NCBI GenBank assembly: GCA_012517855.1
Contig: JAAYUD010000058.1
Coordinates: forward strand, 1-64,000
Direction: 5' to 3'
DNA from: Bacteroidales bacterium
GTDB taxonomy: Bacteria; Bacteroidota; Bacteroidia; Bacteroidales; Bacteroidaceae
DNA: 64,000 nucleotides
Under the pieces are notes generated by a model. The model saw nothing but the letters and a program-made list of their open reading frames with translations, had not been told where the DNA came from and searched no databases. A program made the position numbers and the translations under genes. Positions 26,076 to 36,577 of the stretch are shown one piece after another (within the stretch, counting starts at the first letter, position 1; each line of letters begins with the position of its first letter).

Positions 26076-28226
26076 TCAGACTTTCTTTAGCTGATTGTTA
26101 ATCCATTTGATTATCTGATTATATAGTCGAGTATTGACCTTTTTGGTACGCTCGGGATGATTAGAAGCTAGAAATGATGATGGGGGCGTCTCGAGTGGGT
26201 CACCGTTTTGTTCTGGATATATCATCATCAGACTGTTGTTGTTGAAATATCTGGCAATTTGATGAGGTAAATTTTCAAACGAAGAATCATAAGAGATGAA
26301 TCCAGGGCGTGCACTGACAATAACTAATAAACAGTCGTAGTTTACTTCTCCCGTTAGTAATAATAGATCTTCCCATTTGTCAAGCTCACTATACTCTGCA
26401 TTAATGTTGTCGAATTTATGTGCAACAAAGCCTTCTAAATATTTTAGAGTGTGGGGATGAGCGTAAAAATGCAATCGGCATCCTAACATAGAGGTTATGC
26501 GGCAAAGGTGTCTAGCCCATTTGTAAAAACCTACCTCATATTCAGCTTTTGGTGGTACCGCTACGACAATACGTCGAAATGTATTGGGAGGAATAAGGCA
26601 TTTGACTATCATTATTTGTCGGTGTGTACCTTTTAATAGAGTATCCCCGATGGCTCCAAAGAAAGAATCCGTAATATTCATTTTTCGATGCAATCCAAGC
26701 ATCAGTTCAGATGCATCATATTCTTTCATGGTATGAATGATACCCGTAATGATATTGGTGCTGACCCGTTCAATCGGCGTTAATGTTACATTTGCACTCG
26801 AAGCTATTTTTGCTGCTTGCGTAAGACACTTGCGCCCTATAGCTTTGTGGCGGGCCACGTTAGGAGAATCGGCTATCACATTCAACCCCAAGAAGGTGTT
26901 TTGCTTATGCTCATGGTGCATCATGATAGCTATTTGGGTCAACATTGAGACATTCTCGGGATTAGAATAAGAAATTATACATGGTCCGCGGTCGGGTAGT
27001 TTGTCTTCGTTGTTGATTTTGACATCGGAAAGTGCCATTTTTCGTGCGGCATATTCGGTGGTGAAAGAACTAAAAATGCATGTTACTAAAATGAGCAGTA
27101 TGGTTCCGTTAAGGATCTCATCATTTAATAGATGGGTGTGGTTTGGTAAAATGATATTATATCCCACTAAAACGGCAGCAAGAGTAGCGGCTGCTTGTGC
27201 ATTACTTAAACCATATATCAAATCGCGCTCTATGCGCTTCATTTTGAAGATCTTTTGAGTGGCATAAGAGGCCAGCCATTTACTGGATAGGGCCACGGTA
27301 ATCATAACGGCCGATACTTTTAGTGTGTTAATGCCACTGAATAGTATTTTTATGTTCACCATCATTCCTACGCTGATTAAGAAATAAGGAATGAAGAGAG
27401 CATTTCCTACAAATTCGAGGTGAGCCATTAAAGGAGATACTTGTGGAATATAACGGTTTAATACCAATCCTGCCAAAAAAGCTCCTAAAATACCTTCCAT
27501 TCCTATGAATTCCATCAGTCCGGCCCCTAAGAAAACCATTGCCAATACAAAAATAAATTGCGTTACATTGTCTTCATAACGTTTGAAGAAGGCACGTGCA
27601 ATACGGGGAAAGAAAAAAATGATAGAGAAGAATAAAACGATAGTCTTTATAATCATCCATATCCAGAAATGTCCAGATATATCTCCTTTAAACATGCCTC
27701 CTACAATAGCTAATACTAATAATGTCAGTGTGTCTGTTATTGCAGTCGCTCCGACTGCAATCCCTACACTTCGTTGGCGTGATAATCCGTAACGTAATGC
27801 TATAGGATAAGCAATAAGAGTATGAGAGGCATACATGCTGGCCAATAATATGGAGGTAAGAATGCCGTATTGAAGAAGAGTAATATTAGTGATTAAACCA
27901 AGAATCATTGGAATAATGAACGCTAATATTCCATGCGTAAATGTTTTGGTTTGATTCTTTCGAAAATCGCCCATATTCATTTCAAGGCCTGCAAGAAACA
28001 TGATATAATACAAACCCACTTTCCCAAAAAGTTTGAAACTGCTGTCTTCTGCCAAAAGGTTAAGCCCATGTTCTCCAACGATAATTCCGGCGATGATAAG
28101 TCCGATAATAGAAGGAATACGCAGCTTGTCGAAGAGTAGGGGCGCGAATAAGATGATGGACAAGACAAGGAAGAATATCCATGTCGGGTCACTTATTGGA
28201 AGACTTATGATAAAAGCTTTGAACAT
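26076..28226 (-). CDS. Cation:proton antiporter (CPA2/KefB type) with C-terminal cytoplasmic domain
   Basis: A 716-residue membrane protein. Residues ~1-400 form about twelve membrane segments of the Na+/H+ exchanger fold (RIPSIIGLIIAGIIVGEHGL; FLAGLEMNMGDFRK; GATAITDTLTLLVLAIVGG; LGAFLAGLVLNRYIP). The remaining ~300 residues are soluble and probably hold two universal-stress-protein-like units (ELMLGLHRKMNITDSFFGAI; IMIVKCLIPPNTFRRIVVAV). Likely exchanges Na+ or K+ for protons at the inner membrane. It lies 53 bases upstream of the ABC ATPase gene on the same strand and may share its transcript. Confidence 0.88.
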   Translation of the reverse strand: MFKAFIISLPISDPTWIFFLVLSIILFAPLLFDKLRIPSIIGLIIAGIIVGEHGLNLLAEDSSFKLFGKVGLYYIMFLAGLEMNMGDFRKNQTKTFTHGILAFIIPMILGLITNITLLQYGILTSILLASMYASHTLIAYPIALRYGLSRQRSVGIAVGATAITDTLTLLVLAIVGGMFKGDISGHFWIWMIIKTIVLFFSIIFFFPRIARAFFKRYEDNVTQFIFVLAMVFLGAGLMEFIGMEGILGAFLAGLVLNRYIPQVSPLMAHLEFVGNALFIPYFLISVGMMVNIKILFSGINTLKVSAVMITVALSSKWLASYATQKIFKMKRIERDLIYGLSNAQAAATLAAVLVGYNIILPNHTHLLNDEILNGTILLILVTCIFSSFTTEYAARKMALSDVKINNEDKLPDRGPCIISYSNPENVSMLTQIAIMMHHEHKQNTFLGLNVIADSPNVARHKAIGRKCLTQAAKIASSANVTLTPIERVSTNIITGIIHTMKEYDASELMLGLHRKMNITDSFFGAIGDTLLKGTHRQIMIVKCLIPPNTFRRIVVAVPPKAEYEVGFYKWARHLCRITSMLGCRLHFYAHPHTLKYLEGFVAHKFDNINAEYSELDKWEDLLLLTGEVNYDCLLVIVSARPGFISYDSSFENLPHQIARYFNNNSLMMIYPEQNGDPLETPPSSFLASNHPERTKKVNTRLYNQIIKWINNQLKKV

Positions 28227-28298
28227 CGTCTATTATTCTTTTCTCTCTATTTCTCTGCAAAATAACGAAAAAAAATAATTGTATTCGCATAAAACGTG

Positions 28299-28306
28299 TA
28301 ATTTTG
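28299..28306 (+). promoter_or_regulatory. -7 box (TAATTTTG) for asd
   Basis: Matches TAnnTTTG, with a weak TTG 17 bases upstream. It lies 34 bases before the asd ATG. Confidence 0.55.
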
Positions 28307-28340
28307 CAGCTGTATTATTTATAAACTAAAAAAAAGAAAA

Positions 28341-29354
28341 ATGAAAGTCGCAATTGTTGGCGCAAGCGGTGCTGTTGGACAAGAGTTCCTGCGCGTCTTA
28401 AACGAGAGAAATTTCCCTGTGGACGAATTAGTCCTTTTTGGTTCGTCACGTAGTGCCGGACGAAAATATACCTTTATGGGTAAACAGATAGAAGTGAAAC
28501 TTTTGCAACATAACGACGATTTCAAAGGTGTGGATATCGCATTTACTTCTGCCGGGGCTGGAACTTCTAAAGAATTTGTTGAAACTATTACCAAATACGG
28601 AGCAGTGATGATTGATAACTCCAGTGCATTCCGTATGGAGAATGATGTACCTTTGGTAGTCCCGGAGGTAAATTCTGATGATGCTTTGAAACGTCCGCGT
28701 GGTATTATTGCCAATCCGAATTGCACAACCATTCAGATGGTTGTTGCACTAAAAGCAATTGAAAAGCTTGCTCACATAAAAAGGATTCATGTTTCGACTT
28801 ATCAGGCTGCTAGTGGTGCAGGTGCTGCTGCAATGGATGAATTGCTCAATCAATATAAGCAAATTATAAATGGCGACCCCGTCACTGTGGAGAAGTTCGT
28901 TTATCAGTTAGCATATAATGTAATTCCTCAGGTTGATGTCTTTACTGATAATGATTACACAAAAGAAGAAATGAAAATGTATAATGAAACACAGAAGATA
29001 ATGCATTCTGATGTTAAGGTCAGTGCCACTTGTGTTCGTGTTCCGACTCTTCGTTCTCATTCTCAGAGTGTGTGGATTGAAACAGAACGCCCCGTATCTG
29101 TAGATGAGGCTCGTAAAGCTTTTGCTGAGGGTGAGGGTCTTGTGCTTGATGACAATCCTGCAAAGAATGAGTATCCGATGCCATTGTTTTTGGCTGGCAA
29201 AGATCCTGTCTATGTAGGTCGGGTTCGCAAAGATTTGAGCAATGAAAATGGATTGGTTTTTTGGATTGTGGGTGATCAAATAAAGAAAGGGGCTGCTCTC
29301 AATGCTGTTCAGATTGCTGAATATCTTATTAAAGTGGGTGACGTTAAGCAATAA
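28341..29354 (+). CDS. asd: Aspartate-semialdehyde dehydrogenase
   Basis: Reduces aspartyl-4-phosphate to the semialdehyde, feeding threonine, methionine, lysine and the mDAP used by MurE. The 337-residue protein has the NADPH loop [15 protein letters not shown] at the start, the active-site NPNCTTIQ with Cys128, [15 protein letters not shown] and the substrate motif [16 protein letters not shown]. Family length is normal. Single-gene unit with a -7 box upstream and a terminator hairpin downstream. Confidence 0.96.
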   Translation: MKVAIVGASGAVGQEFLRVLNERNFPVDELVLFGSSRSAGRKYTFMGKQIEVKLLQHNDDFKGVDIAFTSAGAGTSKEFVETITKYGAVMIDNSSAFRMENDVPLVVPEVNSDDALKRPRGIIANPNCTTIQMVVALKAIEKLAHIKRIHVSTYQAASGAGAAAMDELLNQYKQIINGDPVTVEKFVYQLAYNVIPQVDVFTDNDYTKEEMKMYNETQKIMHSDVKVSATCVRVPTLRSHSQSVWIETERPVSVDEARKAFAEGEGLVLDDNPAKNEYPMPLFLAGKDPVYVGRVRKDLSNENGLVFWIVGDQIKKGAALNAVQIAEYLIKVGDVKQ

Positions 29355-29371
29355 AATATAGCTTTTTTAAC

Positions 29372-29402
29372 AAGTGGTAGGCCTAATAAGCCTACCATTT
29401 GT
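29372..29402 (+). terminator. Rho-independent terminator after asd
   Basis: Arms AAGTGGTAGGC and GCCTACCATTT pair at 10 of 11 positions around a 7-base loop, followed by TTTGTTTG. It lies 18 bases past the asd stop. Confidence 0.75.
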
Positions 29403-29746
29403 TTGTATATGTCAATAGTGGCATAAAGTGTTTTCTGTCTCATTAGGGGTCCCTAAAAAGTAATATTGCATGTTCTTCAGTATAGGAGCTTGATAGTCTA
29501 AGCTCTACCCTCACTGCTTGTCTGGTTGATTTTTGAACTTATATTCAAAGCTTATGCTTTCGTTTACGATCTACAAGTAAAAATCTAATGTGCTGGTAGT
29601 GTGTGAATTTAAGAATGCACCCAAGGTGATTGCCCTTTTTGATATGAGTTGCTGTTTTGTCTCTTTATTTTGCTAGGTCTCTTTAATATTTCACCTATAA
29701 CAGTAATAAAGTTTCTAAATAATAGAAATAAATTAAAAAAAAATTA
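29403..29746. other. Intergenic region between asd and the sugar kinase
   Basis: No gene or recognisable RNA was found. A short palindrome TTAGGG-GT-CCCTAA lies at 29443-29456; nothing else stands out. Confidence 0.5.
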
Positions 29747-29754
29747 TATTTTTG
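29747..29754 (+). promoter_or_regulatory. -7 box (TATTTTTG) for the sugar kinase gene
   Basis: Matches TAnnTTTG, 27 bases before the ATG at 29782. No good -33 element is seen. Confidence 0.5.
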
Positions 29755-29781
29755 CAAAACAATACAAGAAAATATTACGTC

Positions 29782-30636
29782 ATGAAACTAATAGCCGAAA
29801 GTGGTTCTAATCGTACAGAATGGTCGTTAATAGAAGATGGTGAACTTATAGAACATTTCAATACAGAAGGAATTAATCCATTTTTTCAAACGAGACGTGA
29901 AATAAGTCGAAGCATACGCTTGGGGCTTCCTGAACATTTTTTCAAAAAGAAAATAGAAACAATCTATTATTATGGTGCTGGTTGCTCTTCGGAAGAGAAA
30001 AAACAAACAGTTGGTGCATCTTTTATTACTCAATTTAGAACTCGCACAGAAGTCGAGAGCGACTTGCTGGGTGCGGCGCGTGGCTTATTTTTTCATGAAT
30101 CGGGGATCGCTTGTATTTTGGGGACTGGTTCCAATTCTTGTTTCTATGATGGCGAGAAGATTATGAATAATGTGACGGCAGGTGGATATATTTTGGGAGA
30201 TGAAGGTAGCGGTGCATCAGTAGGAAAAGAATTTTTGTCGGACGTATTGAAAGGATTGGCTCCTGGAGGTCTTACAAACGATTTTTTGAATAAAAATCGT
30301 ATTACTGTGGAAGATATAATGAATGCGGTCTATAATCAACCTTTGCCAAACAAATTTCTGAGTTCTGTATCGTTTTTTTTCAAAGACTATAAAAACGAAG
30401 AATATGTAGCTGAGGTCGTGACTCGCAATTTTAAACGTTTTTTTACTCGCTGCGTTTTCCAATATAATTATAAGAACTATCCGATTCGTTTTGTTGGTTC
30501 TATGGCTAGTAATTTTCAAGAATTTCTTGTTGATGTAGCTAAAAGCTACGATATTGAAATTTCTGCTATAGAAGAGACTCCGATGGCTGGACTTATCAAG
30601 TATCATTCGTCTGAATTGGATGCAAAAAATAAATAA
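29782..30636 (+). CDS. BadF/BcrA-type ATPase, probable N-acetylglucosamine kinase
   Basis: A 284-residue ASKHA-fold kinase. It starts MKLIAESGSNRTEW (phosphate 1 loop); the middle has ILGTGSNSCFYDG and GYILGDEGSGASVGKEFL, both typical of GlcNAc/glucosamine kinases of the BadF family; the end has FVGSMASNFQEFL (adenosine). Phosphorylation of GlcNAc released by enzymes such as the GH20 at 41.5 kb is an inference from the family. The ATG at 29782 fits the family start better than an upstream in-frame TTG. It ends 5 bases from the convergent helicase gene. Confidence 0.85.
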   Translation: MKLIAESGSNRTEWSLIEDGELIEHFNTEGINPFFQTRREISRSIRLGLPEHFFKKKIETIYYYGAGCSSEEKKQTVGASFITQFRTRTEVESDLLGAARGLFFHESGIACILGTGSNSCFYDGEKIMNNVTAGGYILGDEGSGASVGKEFLSDVLKGLAPGGLTNDFLNKNRITVEDIMNAVYNQPLPNKFLSSVSFFFKDYKNEEYVAEVVTRNFKRFFTRCVFQYNYKNYPIRFVGSMASNFQEFLVDVAKSYDIEISAIEETPMAGLIKYHSSELDAKNK

Positions 30637-30641
30637 TTAAG

Positions 30642-32069
30642 TCACTTAGTCTGCTCTTCTGGGTAATTGATGAGGTATAGGGTGCCCGTGGCTCGAGTGA
30701 AAGCTGTATATAACCATCGAAAATACTCTGGTGTTATATAGTTTGGTGGAATATAGGCCTGATCTAAGAAAACATTTTTCCATTGCCCTCCTTGTGCTTT
30801 ATGACAAGTTATGGCATAGGCATATTTTACTTGTAGAGCGTTGTAATAGGGATCCGCCTTTATTTTTTTCATTTTGTCGTGTTTCAAAGGAATTTCGGAA
30901 TAATCCTCGAAAACGGCCTTGAAAAGTCGTTCGCTATTCTCTGTGGAAAGGGCCGGCGTTTCGGAATGGAGGGTATCTAGCAGTAGTGTCGCATCTATCT
31001 CCAAATCGTCATAATTGGGAAATAACAATGTGACATCTACAAAGTGAAAACCGTATATTTCTCTACTATGACGTACTCTTCTGACAATGGCATTCTCTCC
31101 ATTGGCGATAAAATCTGTATCTTTGTAATGTTCTGTCCAAAAATAATTGTTTTTGGCAATCATTAATACATCTCCTGTTTCAAGCTCTTCCTCTCTATAC
31201 AAAATTTGTGTCCTTATGCCATTGTTATATAGATTGGCTCTTTTATTGGAGCGGCAAATTACAACAGTTTCGTCTAATCCGTCATTGTCGTAGCAGTTTG
31301 ACAACGTTGGTATTAAATCTTCTCCGGATAGTCGCTGAATATCGCGAAATCCTTTTAATGTAATTTTGGGTAACAGATTGTATTTGTTGTGCTGAATACT
31401 TGTTCGTATTGTGGAAGAATTGAAGAGAATGCCCGATTTTTGTTTTTGACGCACTACTTGAACCAAGTCTTTTTCTACGAGGTGCATGCCATAGCTTAAT
31501 AACTCGATTCGGGATAGAGCAGGACTTTCGTTTTCGCCAATAGGAGGTAGCTGTGCCGTGTCTCCAATGAGTATTAGTTTACAATTGTTTCCATTGTATA
31601 CAAATTGGATCAGATCATCGAGCAAGCGTCCTGAACCGAAAAGATGTCCGGATAATCCACTATTGGAGATCATTGAGGCTTCGTCAACAATAAAGAGTGT
31701 GTCTTTCGAAAGATTTATATTCAAAGTAAAGTCATCGACGTCTGAAGAAAATCTTTTCTGCCTATAGATGTATTTATGAATAGTGAATGCCGGATGAGAG
31801 GCATAGGACGAAAAAACTTTTGCAGCTCTACCTGTGGGTGCTAATAATACGGTTTTGCGAGTAAACTTTTGCATTGTTTTTACCAATGCGGCGACCAATA
31901 ATGTTTTTCCGGTTCCGGCATAGCCCCTCAAGACAAACAATGATTCTGTATCTGTTGATGATACAAATGATGCTATTCCCTTCATTGCATCAGCTTGCTC
32001 CTCTGTTGGTTCATAAGGAAAATTTTGTCTAATCTGTTGCGCTATATAATTATTAATGTTTGTTTCCAT
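30642..32069 (-). CDS. RecD-like ATP-dependent DNA helicase (SF1B)
   Basis: A 475-residue superfamily 1 helicase. Walker A is LRGYAGTGKTLLVAAL (about 48-63), motif II is LFIVDEASMI, motif III includes LILIGDTAQLPPIG, and the C-terminal UvrD_C_2-like part has YAITCHKAQGGQWKNVF and RWLYTAFTRATGTLYLIN. This matches the stand-alone AAA_30/RecD2-like helicases rather than a RecBCD subunit; no recB or recC is nearby. It is 5 bases downstream of the cls gene on the same strand, so the two are probably co-transcribed. Confidence 0.88.
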   Translation of the reverse strand: METNINNYIAQQIRQNFPYEPTEEQADAMKGIASFVSSTDTESLFVLRGYAGTGKTLLVAALVKTMQKFTRKTVLLAPTGRAAKVFSSYASHPAFTIHKYIYRQKRFSSDVDDFTLNINLSKDTLFIVDEASMISNSGLSGHLFGSGRLLDDLIQFVYNGNNCKLILIGDTAQLPPIGENESPALSRIELLSYGMHLVEKDLVQVVRQKQKSGILFNSSTIRTSIQHNKYNLLPKITLKGFRDIQRLSGEDLIPTLSNCYDNDGLDETVVICRSNKRANLYNNGIRTQILYREEELETGDVLMIAKNNYFWTEHYKDTDFIANGENAIVRRVRHSREIYGFHFVDVTLLFPNYDDLEIDATLLLDTLHSETPALSTENSERLFKAVFEDYSEIPLKHDKMKKIKADPYYNALQVKYAYAITCHKAQGGQWKNVFLDQAYIPPNYITPEYFRWLYTAFTRATGTLYLINYPEEQTK

Positions 32070-32074
32070 TCAGT

Positions 32075-33511
32075 TTAGAGTAATGGGGATAGTAGTCTGG
32101 TAATTGATTCGGCTACTTTATAATACCATTTACGTTTTTCCCAGATGCTAAGGACTACTTGATTGCAGTTACGTTGATCCGTTAAGAATATTTCACGCAT
32201 CTTTAAGGCCATATTTCTGTCGTAGATAAATGCATTAATTTCAAAGTTATGTTCGAAACTGCGAAAATCAACATTGGTAGAACCTACGGTAGAAAACAAA
32301 TCGTCGGATACCATTAATTTAGAATGCAGGAACCCTTTATTATAGAAAAGAACTTTTACTCCAGCTTCTAGCAGAAATTTTAAATAGGAAGAACAAGCTA
32401 ATTGGGATAGCCAACTATCATTTTTTGCCGGTAGCATTAAACGTACATCCACTCCGGCAAGCGCTGCGGTTTGCATTGCAGACAGTATCGTATCTGTAGG
32501 CAGAAAATATGGTGTTTGAATGAAAAAATAGCGTTTTGCACTCAATATGGCTTGTGTCAATCCTAGCATTATTTCTCGCCAAGGTCCGATTGGCGAGCTG
32601 GATACTATTTGTATAATGGAACTGCCACAAATAGCCGAAGAATCAAAATAACTTTCGGAAGTGATTAATGTGCGATCTACAAAATACCAATCGAGAAGAA
32701 AGATAGTCTGAAGTCCATGTACCGCTTTTCCTTCTATCAATAGGTGGGTATCACGCCATACACCGTTAGAAACTCCTTTTAGATACCGTAATGCTAGATT
32801 CATACCTCCAATAAATCCTATTCGTCCGTCAATAACGACAATCTTTCGATGATTACGGTAGTTTACACGGCTTGTGAAAAGAGGAAAACGTACTTTTAGG
32901 AAGCTCTTTACTTCAATTCCTGACTCAAGCATTTTTTCAAAAAACTCGTGTGGCACTTGCCAACAACCTACATCATCGTATATAATTCGTATTTCGACCC
33001 CAGCTTTTGCCCGATCTATCAATACGTCGCGTATCAAACGGCCTACAGCGTCGTCTTCGAATATATAATATTCTAAATGAATATGATGTTTGGCTTTCAT
33101 CAGCTCTCTGATGAGTCCTTGTAACATTGAGTATCCGTCTGTATATATTTCACAGCGGTTGCCTCCTAAAGGAAAAGCTTGTTCCGTCTGACGGAAAAAA
33201 CTGATGAGCCTGCTATATTCGGGTACATTTACTGTCGGCTCTTGTGCCATATATTCTGAAATAGGCATTCGTAGCAACTTGTTGTAGCTCTTTTTATTAA
33301 TAATGCGCTCTCGGCGAACATTGCGTCCGAAGAAAAAGTACAAAATGAGTCCGACAAAGGGAAGAAAGAGCAGAATAAGTATCCACGCAATTGTATGGAC
33401 TGGGTTTCGGTTATCTAGTACGATAATAATAATGGTACTGATAATCGATCCGAAATAAAGGATGTCGAATAGAACTTTCCAAGCAATACCTAATATTTGA
33501 GACCATTCCAT
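32075..33511 (-). CDS. cls: Cardiolipin synthase (phospholipase D superfamily)
   Basis: Condenses two phosphatidylglycerols to cardiolipin in the inner membrane. The 478-residue protein has two N-terminal membrane helices (about 10-30 and 36-58) and the two HKD motifs: NYRNHRKIVVIDGRIGFIGG at about 215-235 and FLHSKLMVSDDLFSTVGSTN at about 393-412. It precedes the RecD-like helicase gene with a 5-base gap. Length and topology match bacterial ClsA. Confidence 0.94.
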   Translation of the reverse strand: MEWSQILGIAWKVLFDILYFGSIISTIIIIVLDNRNPVHTIAWILILLFLPFVGLILYFFFGRNVRRERIINKKSYNKLLRMPISEYMAQEPTVNVPEYSRLISFFRQTEQAFPLGGNRCEIYTDGYSMLQGLIRELMKAKHHIHLEYYIFEDDAVGRLIRDVLIDRAKAGVEIRIIYDDVGCWQVPHEFFEKMLESGIEVKSFLKVRFPLFTSRVNYRNHRKIVVIDGRIGFIGGMNLALRYLKGVSNGVWRDTHLLIEGKAVHGLQTIFLLDWYFVDRTLITSESYFDSSAICGSSIIQIVSSSPIGPWREIMLGLTQAILSAKRYFFIQTPYFLPTDTILSAMQTAALAGVDVRLMLPAKNDSWLSQLACSSYLKFLLEAGVKVLFYNKGFLHSKLMVSDDLFSTVGSTNVDFRSFEHNFEINAFIYDRNMALKMREIFLTDQRNCNQVVLSIWEKRKWYYKVAESITRLLSPLL

Positions 33512-33601
33512 AAGAATAATGCGTATTTTAATTTATCGTCCTGATAACGAAAACAAAAATACGTATTATTCTTTACTATTCACAATTTATAATGGGATAA
33601 A

Positions 33602-36418
33602 TTAAAAACGCCCACCACCAAAACCTCCTCCATGAGGAGGACCGAATCCTCCACCATGACGACCGAATCCTCCGTGTGGGCCATCTCTATGCATGTCTTT
33701 ACCTCCCAAAGTATTGATACGATAAACGAAATGTACCATAAAATAACTTCCTAATGTGTTGTATTCCGTATCTGTCATCATCGTTTCACTAATGCTACGG
33801 CTTAAATTGCTTCTCTGACGCAGAATATCGTAAATTTTGAATCGCAATGTTGCTTTATTGTTTAGTAGTGTCTTTGCTATTTGTGCATTCCATATATATG
33901 TGTTTTCGTTCAAGCCTGATGAGTAGCCTTCTTTGAAGAGGCAATTTAGATCGGTAGAAATCGAAATATTCCATGGTAGATTAAGGTCAGTGTTGAAACC
34001 TGTTGTATAGTCGAATGTTTCTCGATTGCTGTTCACCTGTTTATTGTTTTTAGTCAGGTTGTAGATCATACCGCCGTTGAGAGTGATATCGAATACATCT
34101 GAACGGAAACTGCTTGATAAACGTTGGTTTAGAATCAAGTTGCGGGTGTTGCTCAGTGTTGCCTCTGTATTGGCATTTACTGTCGTATAGCTTACTGCAT
34201 TGCTAAAGTTGGCACTTGAATTTGATGAAATAGTGAATTTCTTATTTTTCAAAGGCGTGTTCAATGAAAAGAAACCACTGGCGTTCCAATTGCCGTTCAC
34301 ATTAGTCATCCGATAGATTCTACCGCCGGTTGTCGTGTCGTAGGTCATTTTACTTGCTATTGAATTAATCGTATTATTATAGAAGGCATTGGCATTCATG
34401 CTTAATTGCGATTTTGGAAAGTAGTGATTGTAAAACAACCGAAAGCGGTTAGTAAACGAAGGCTTCAAATCGGGATTACCGTAACGTTGATTTAGTGGGT
34501 CAGAAATATCAATTACTGTTTGTAGTGATTGAATATCGGGTGCACTACTTCTTCCATCATATCGGAAGAAAAGAAAATGTTGCTTATTGAACATAAATCT
34601 GAATGTTACATTTGGAGCGTAATTTATTACATCTTGTTTTAGCGTTCCTTGACGTTTTATTGGGATGTCAGTGACACTTTTCGATGATTGGGGTATTATG
34701 CTGAGTCCCACTCCATACATCATTTTGGTATAGACTCCTCGCAGTGATAATCCAATGGTCTGAGAATTATAATAGTTGGTTAGTTTTGAACTTAGACTAT
34801 CTGAATATTCGCCTAAATCGGTATGGTCAAGATAGGTATTCGGATTGTTGTAAACGTAAGATTTGCTAATTTGGTTGTTGTGAGAGAAGTCATATCTGAC
34901 CTGTAAATAATGTTTTTTGAATATTGGTTCCGTATATGAAACGGAGATTCCCCAATTTTTACTATTATTGTTCTTATCGTTATATCTATTTATAAGTGTA
35001 CTGTCTCCTAATTGATTGAATTTAGTATTTGAATAAGAGTCATTATCAGCGTCGGTATTTGTATAGCCCAGATTAGCACCTACCATAAAATTTCGGCCCT
35101 TATTATTTAAACGCCGGAATATCATTACTCGACCGCTTAGCGAGACATTGTTGTCTTTATTGTATCCCTTTGCTGTTCTACTATTTATTAATGATGAAAA
35201 GTCGCTCGTCGAGGCAGTGGTTGAAGAAGACTGACTATTGGAATGCGTTTTGGAATAACTGGTCGTTGGCATGAATACAATATTGGTCAATGTGTCTGGT
35301 TGCCATACCATGTGCATATCCAGTCTAATATCATCTCTTATGCGGTTTGAAAAGCTATTACTTTTTCCATAAGTTGAACTTTGACCTAAAAAGGTTTCCG
35401 AATCTGATTTGAGTCTGGCATCGTTATTGGTATGTCCATATTCAATGTTGCCTTCTACTTTCAGTTTCTTTTTTTCGGAACCAAGATTGAATCCTACTTG
35501 TTTGGCTGCTGTAATGCCGGAGCCACTACTTCCGTCTCTTCCTGCCCCTGAGTCTCCGAACTCTGAAAAACCTTGGTTGTTCGTGTTGTTGGCTGATGTG
35601 ATCAAAGTTCTGCTTGCATTGTCATTAAAATTGCTTAACATACCTTGCACTTCATAACGGCTTTTATTTCCTGTCCCGCCTATAAAGTTACCTATGAATC
35701 CTTGTTTCATCTCTTTTTTGACAGATAAATCGAGAACAGATTCGTCGTCTCCGTCATCAATACCGGTATAACGTGCGTTATCACTCTTCTTTTCGTACGC
35801 TTTTACCTTATCGACCATATTGGCGGGTAGATTTTTCATGGCGACAGCAGGGTCGTCTGAGAAGAATTCTTTTCCGTCTACTAAAATCTTAGTTATTTGT
35901 TTCCCATTGTGTGTGATTTTTCCATCAGAGGATACTTCAACGCCGGGGATCTTTTTTACTAAATCTTCGAGCATTGAACCTTGGGCTACTCGATAGGCTG
36001 AAGCGGCATATTCAATTGTATCGCCTTTTACGGTGGCAGGGGGAGCCTGGCCTACTACAATGGCTTCTTTTAAGAGAACAGCATCGGGTGATAGTGAAAT
36101 GATTCCCGCATTGTAGCTGGGTCGCGACGATGTGAGTTTCATGGCTATCTTCTTTGTTCTATAACCCACATAAGATAGTTTTAGAACATAAGAGCCATCT
36201 TTTACCTTTGGTAGCATGAACGTACCGTCGCTTTTACTTACACTTCCCGCAATATAAGTACTGTCGGGTAGATGAAGGAGTTGAACGCCTGCCTGAATAA
36301 CAGGTGATTTATCGCTCGCATCAATAATTTTGCCGGAAACGGTGATAATTTTGTTTTGTGCAAAAGATGAAATAATTCCTATCATCAGGAATAGAATACC
36401 GGTAGCAATCCTTTTCAT
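33602..36418 (-). CDS. TonB-dependent receptor-like outer membrane beta-barrel protein
   Basis: A 938-residue outer membrane protein: signal peptide (FLMIGIISSFAQ), carboxypeptidase-regulatory-like domain (about 25-110), a plug-like domain (EDLVKKIPGVEVSSDGKI; LVDGKEFFSDDPAVAMKNL), then a large barrel of the 'OMP beta-barrel 3' type. It belongs to the single-gene TonB-like proteins without a SusD partner. The last ~30 residues are Gly/His/Pro-rich (HGGFGRHGGGFGPPHGG) and end in Phe. The ligand is unknown; siderophore, peptide or nucleoside uptake cannot be distinguished. Single-gene unit. Confidence 0.87.
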   Translation of the reverse strand: MKRIATGILFLMIGIISSFAQNKIITVSGKIIDASDKSPVIQAGVQLLHLPDSTYIAGSVSKSDGTFMLPKVKDGSYVLKLSYVGYRTKKIAMKLTSSRPSYNAGIISLSPDAVLLKEAIVVGQAPPATVKGDTIEYAASAYRVAQGSMLEDLVKKIPGVEVSSDGKITHNGKQITKILVDGKEFFSDDPAVAMKNLPANMVDKVKAYEKKSDNARYTGIDDGDDESVLDLSVKKEMKQGFIGNFIGGTGNKSRYEVQGMLSNFNDNASRTLITSANNTNNQGFSEFGDSGAGRDGSSGSGITAAKQVGFNLGSEKKKLKVEGNIEYGHTNNDARLKSDSETFLGQSSTYGKSNSFSNRIRDDIRLDMHMVWQPDTLTNIVFMPTTSYSKTHSNSQSSSTTASTSDFSSLINSRTAKGYNKDNNVSLSGRVMIFRRLNNKGRNFMVGANLGYTNTDADNDSYSNTKFNQLGDSTLINRYNDKNNNSKNWGISVSYTEPIFKKHYLQVRYDFSHNNQISKSYVYNNPNTYLDHTDLGEYSDSLSSKLTNYYNSQTIGLSLRGVYTKMMYGVGLSIIPQSSKSVTDIPIKRQGTLKQDVINYAPNVTFRFMFNKQHFLFFRYDGRSSAPDIQSLQTVIDISDPLNQRYGNPDLKPSFTNRFRLFYNHYFPKSQLSMNANAFYNNTINSIASKMTYDTTTGGRIYRMTNVNGNWNASGFFSLNTPLKNKKFTISSNSSANFSNAVSYTTVNANTEATLSNTRNLILNQRLSSSFRSDVFDITLNGGMIYNLTKNNKQVNSNRETFDYTTGFNTDLNLPWNISISTDLNCLFKEGYSSGLNENTYIWNAQIAKTLLNNKATLRFKIYDILRQRSNLSRSISETMMTDTEYNTLGSYFMVHFVYRINTLGGKDMHRDGPHGGFGRHGGGFGPPHGGGFGGGRF

Positions 36419-36519
36419 TTGTTACTTATTATAGACTTTTTGTATTAAGACGAAGAAAAGGGGAAAAGGTTTAATGAGAAAATGCCGAGTTAAGATTATT
36501 TTGTTTTTCTTTAAAATAA

Positions 36520-36559
36520 ATTAGTCCAATTAGGCTGTATTAAAGCTAATTGGACTAAT
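36520..36559 (-). terminator. Terminator after the GH3 gene
   Basis: Perfect 14-bp arms (36520-36533, 36546-36559; ATTAGTCCAATTAG) around a 12-base loop. On the - strand they are followed by a T-rich run (TTTATTTTAAAG). The hairpin lies 18 bases past the GH3 stop. Confidence 0.75.
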
Positions 36560-36577
36560 GGCTAATAAGGTATGCAA

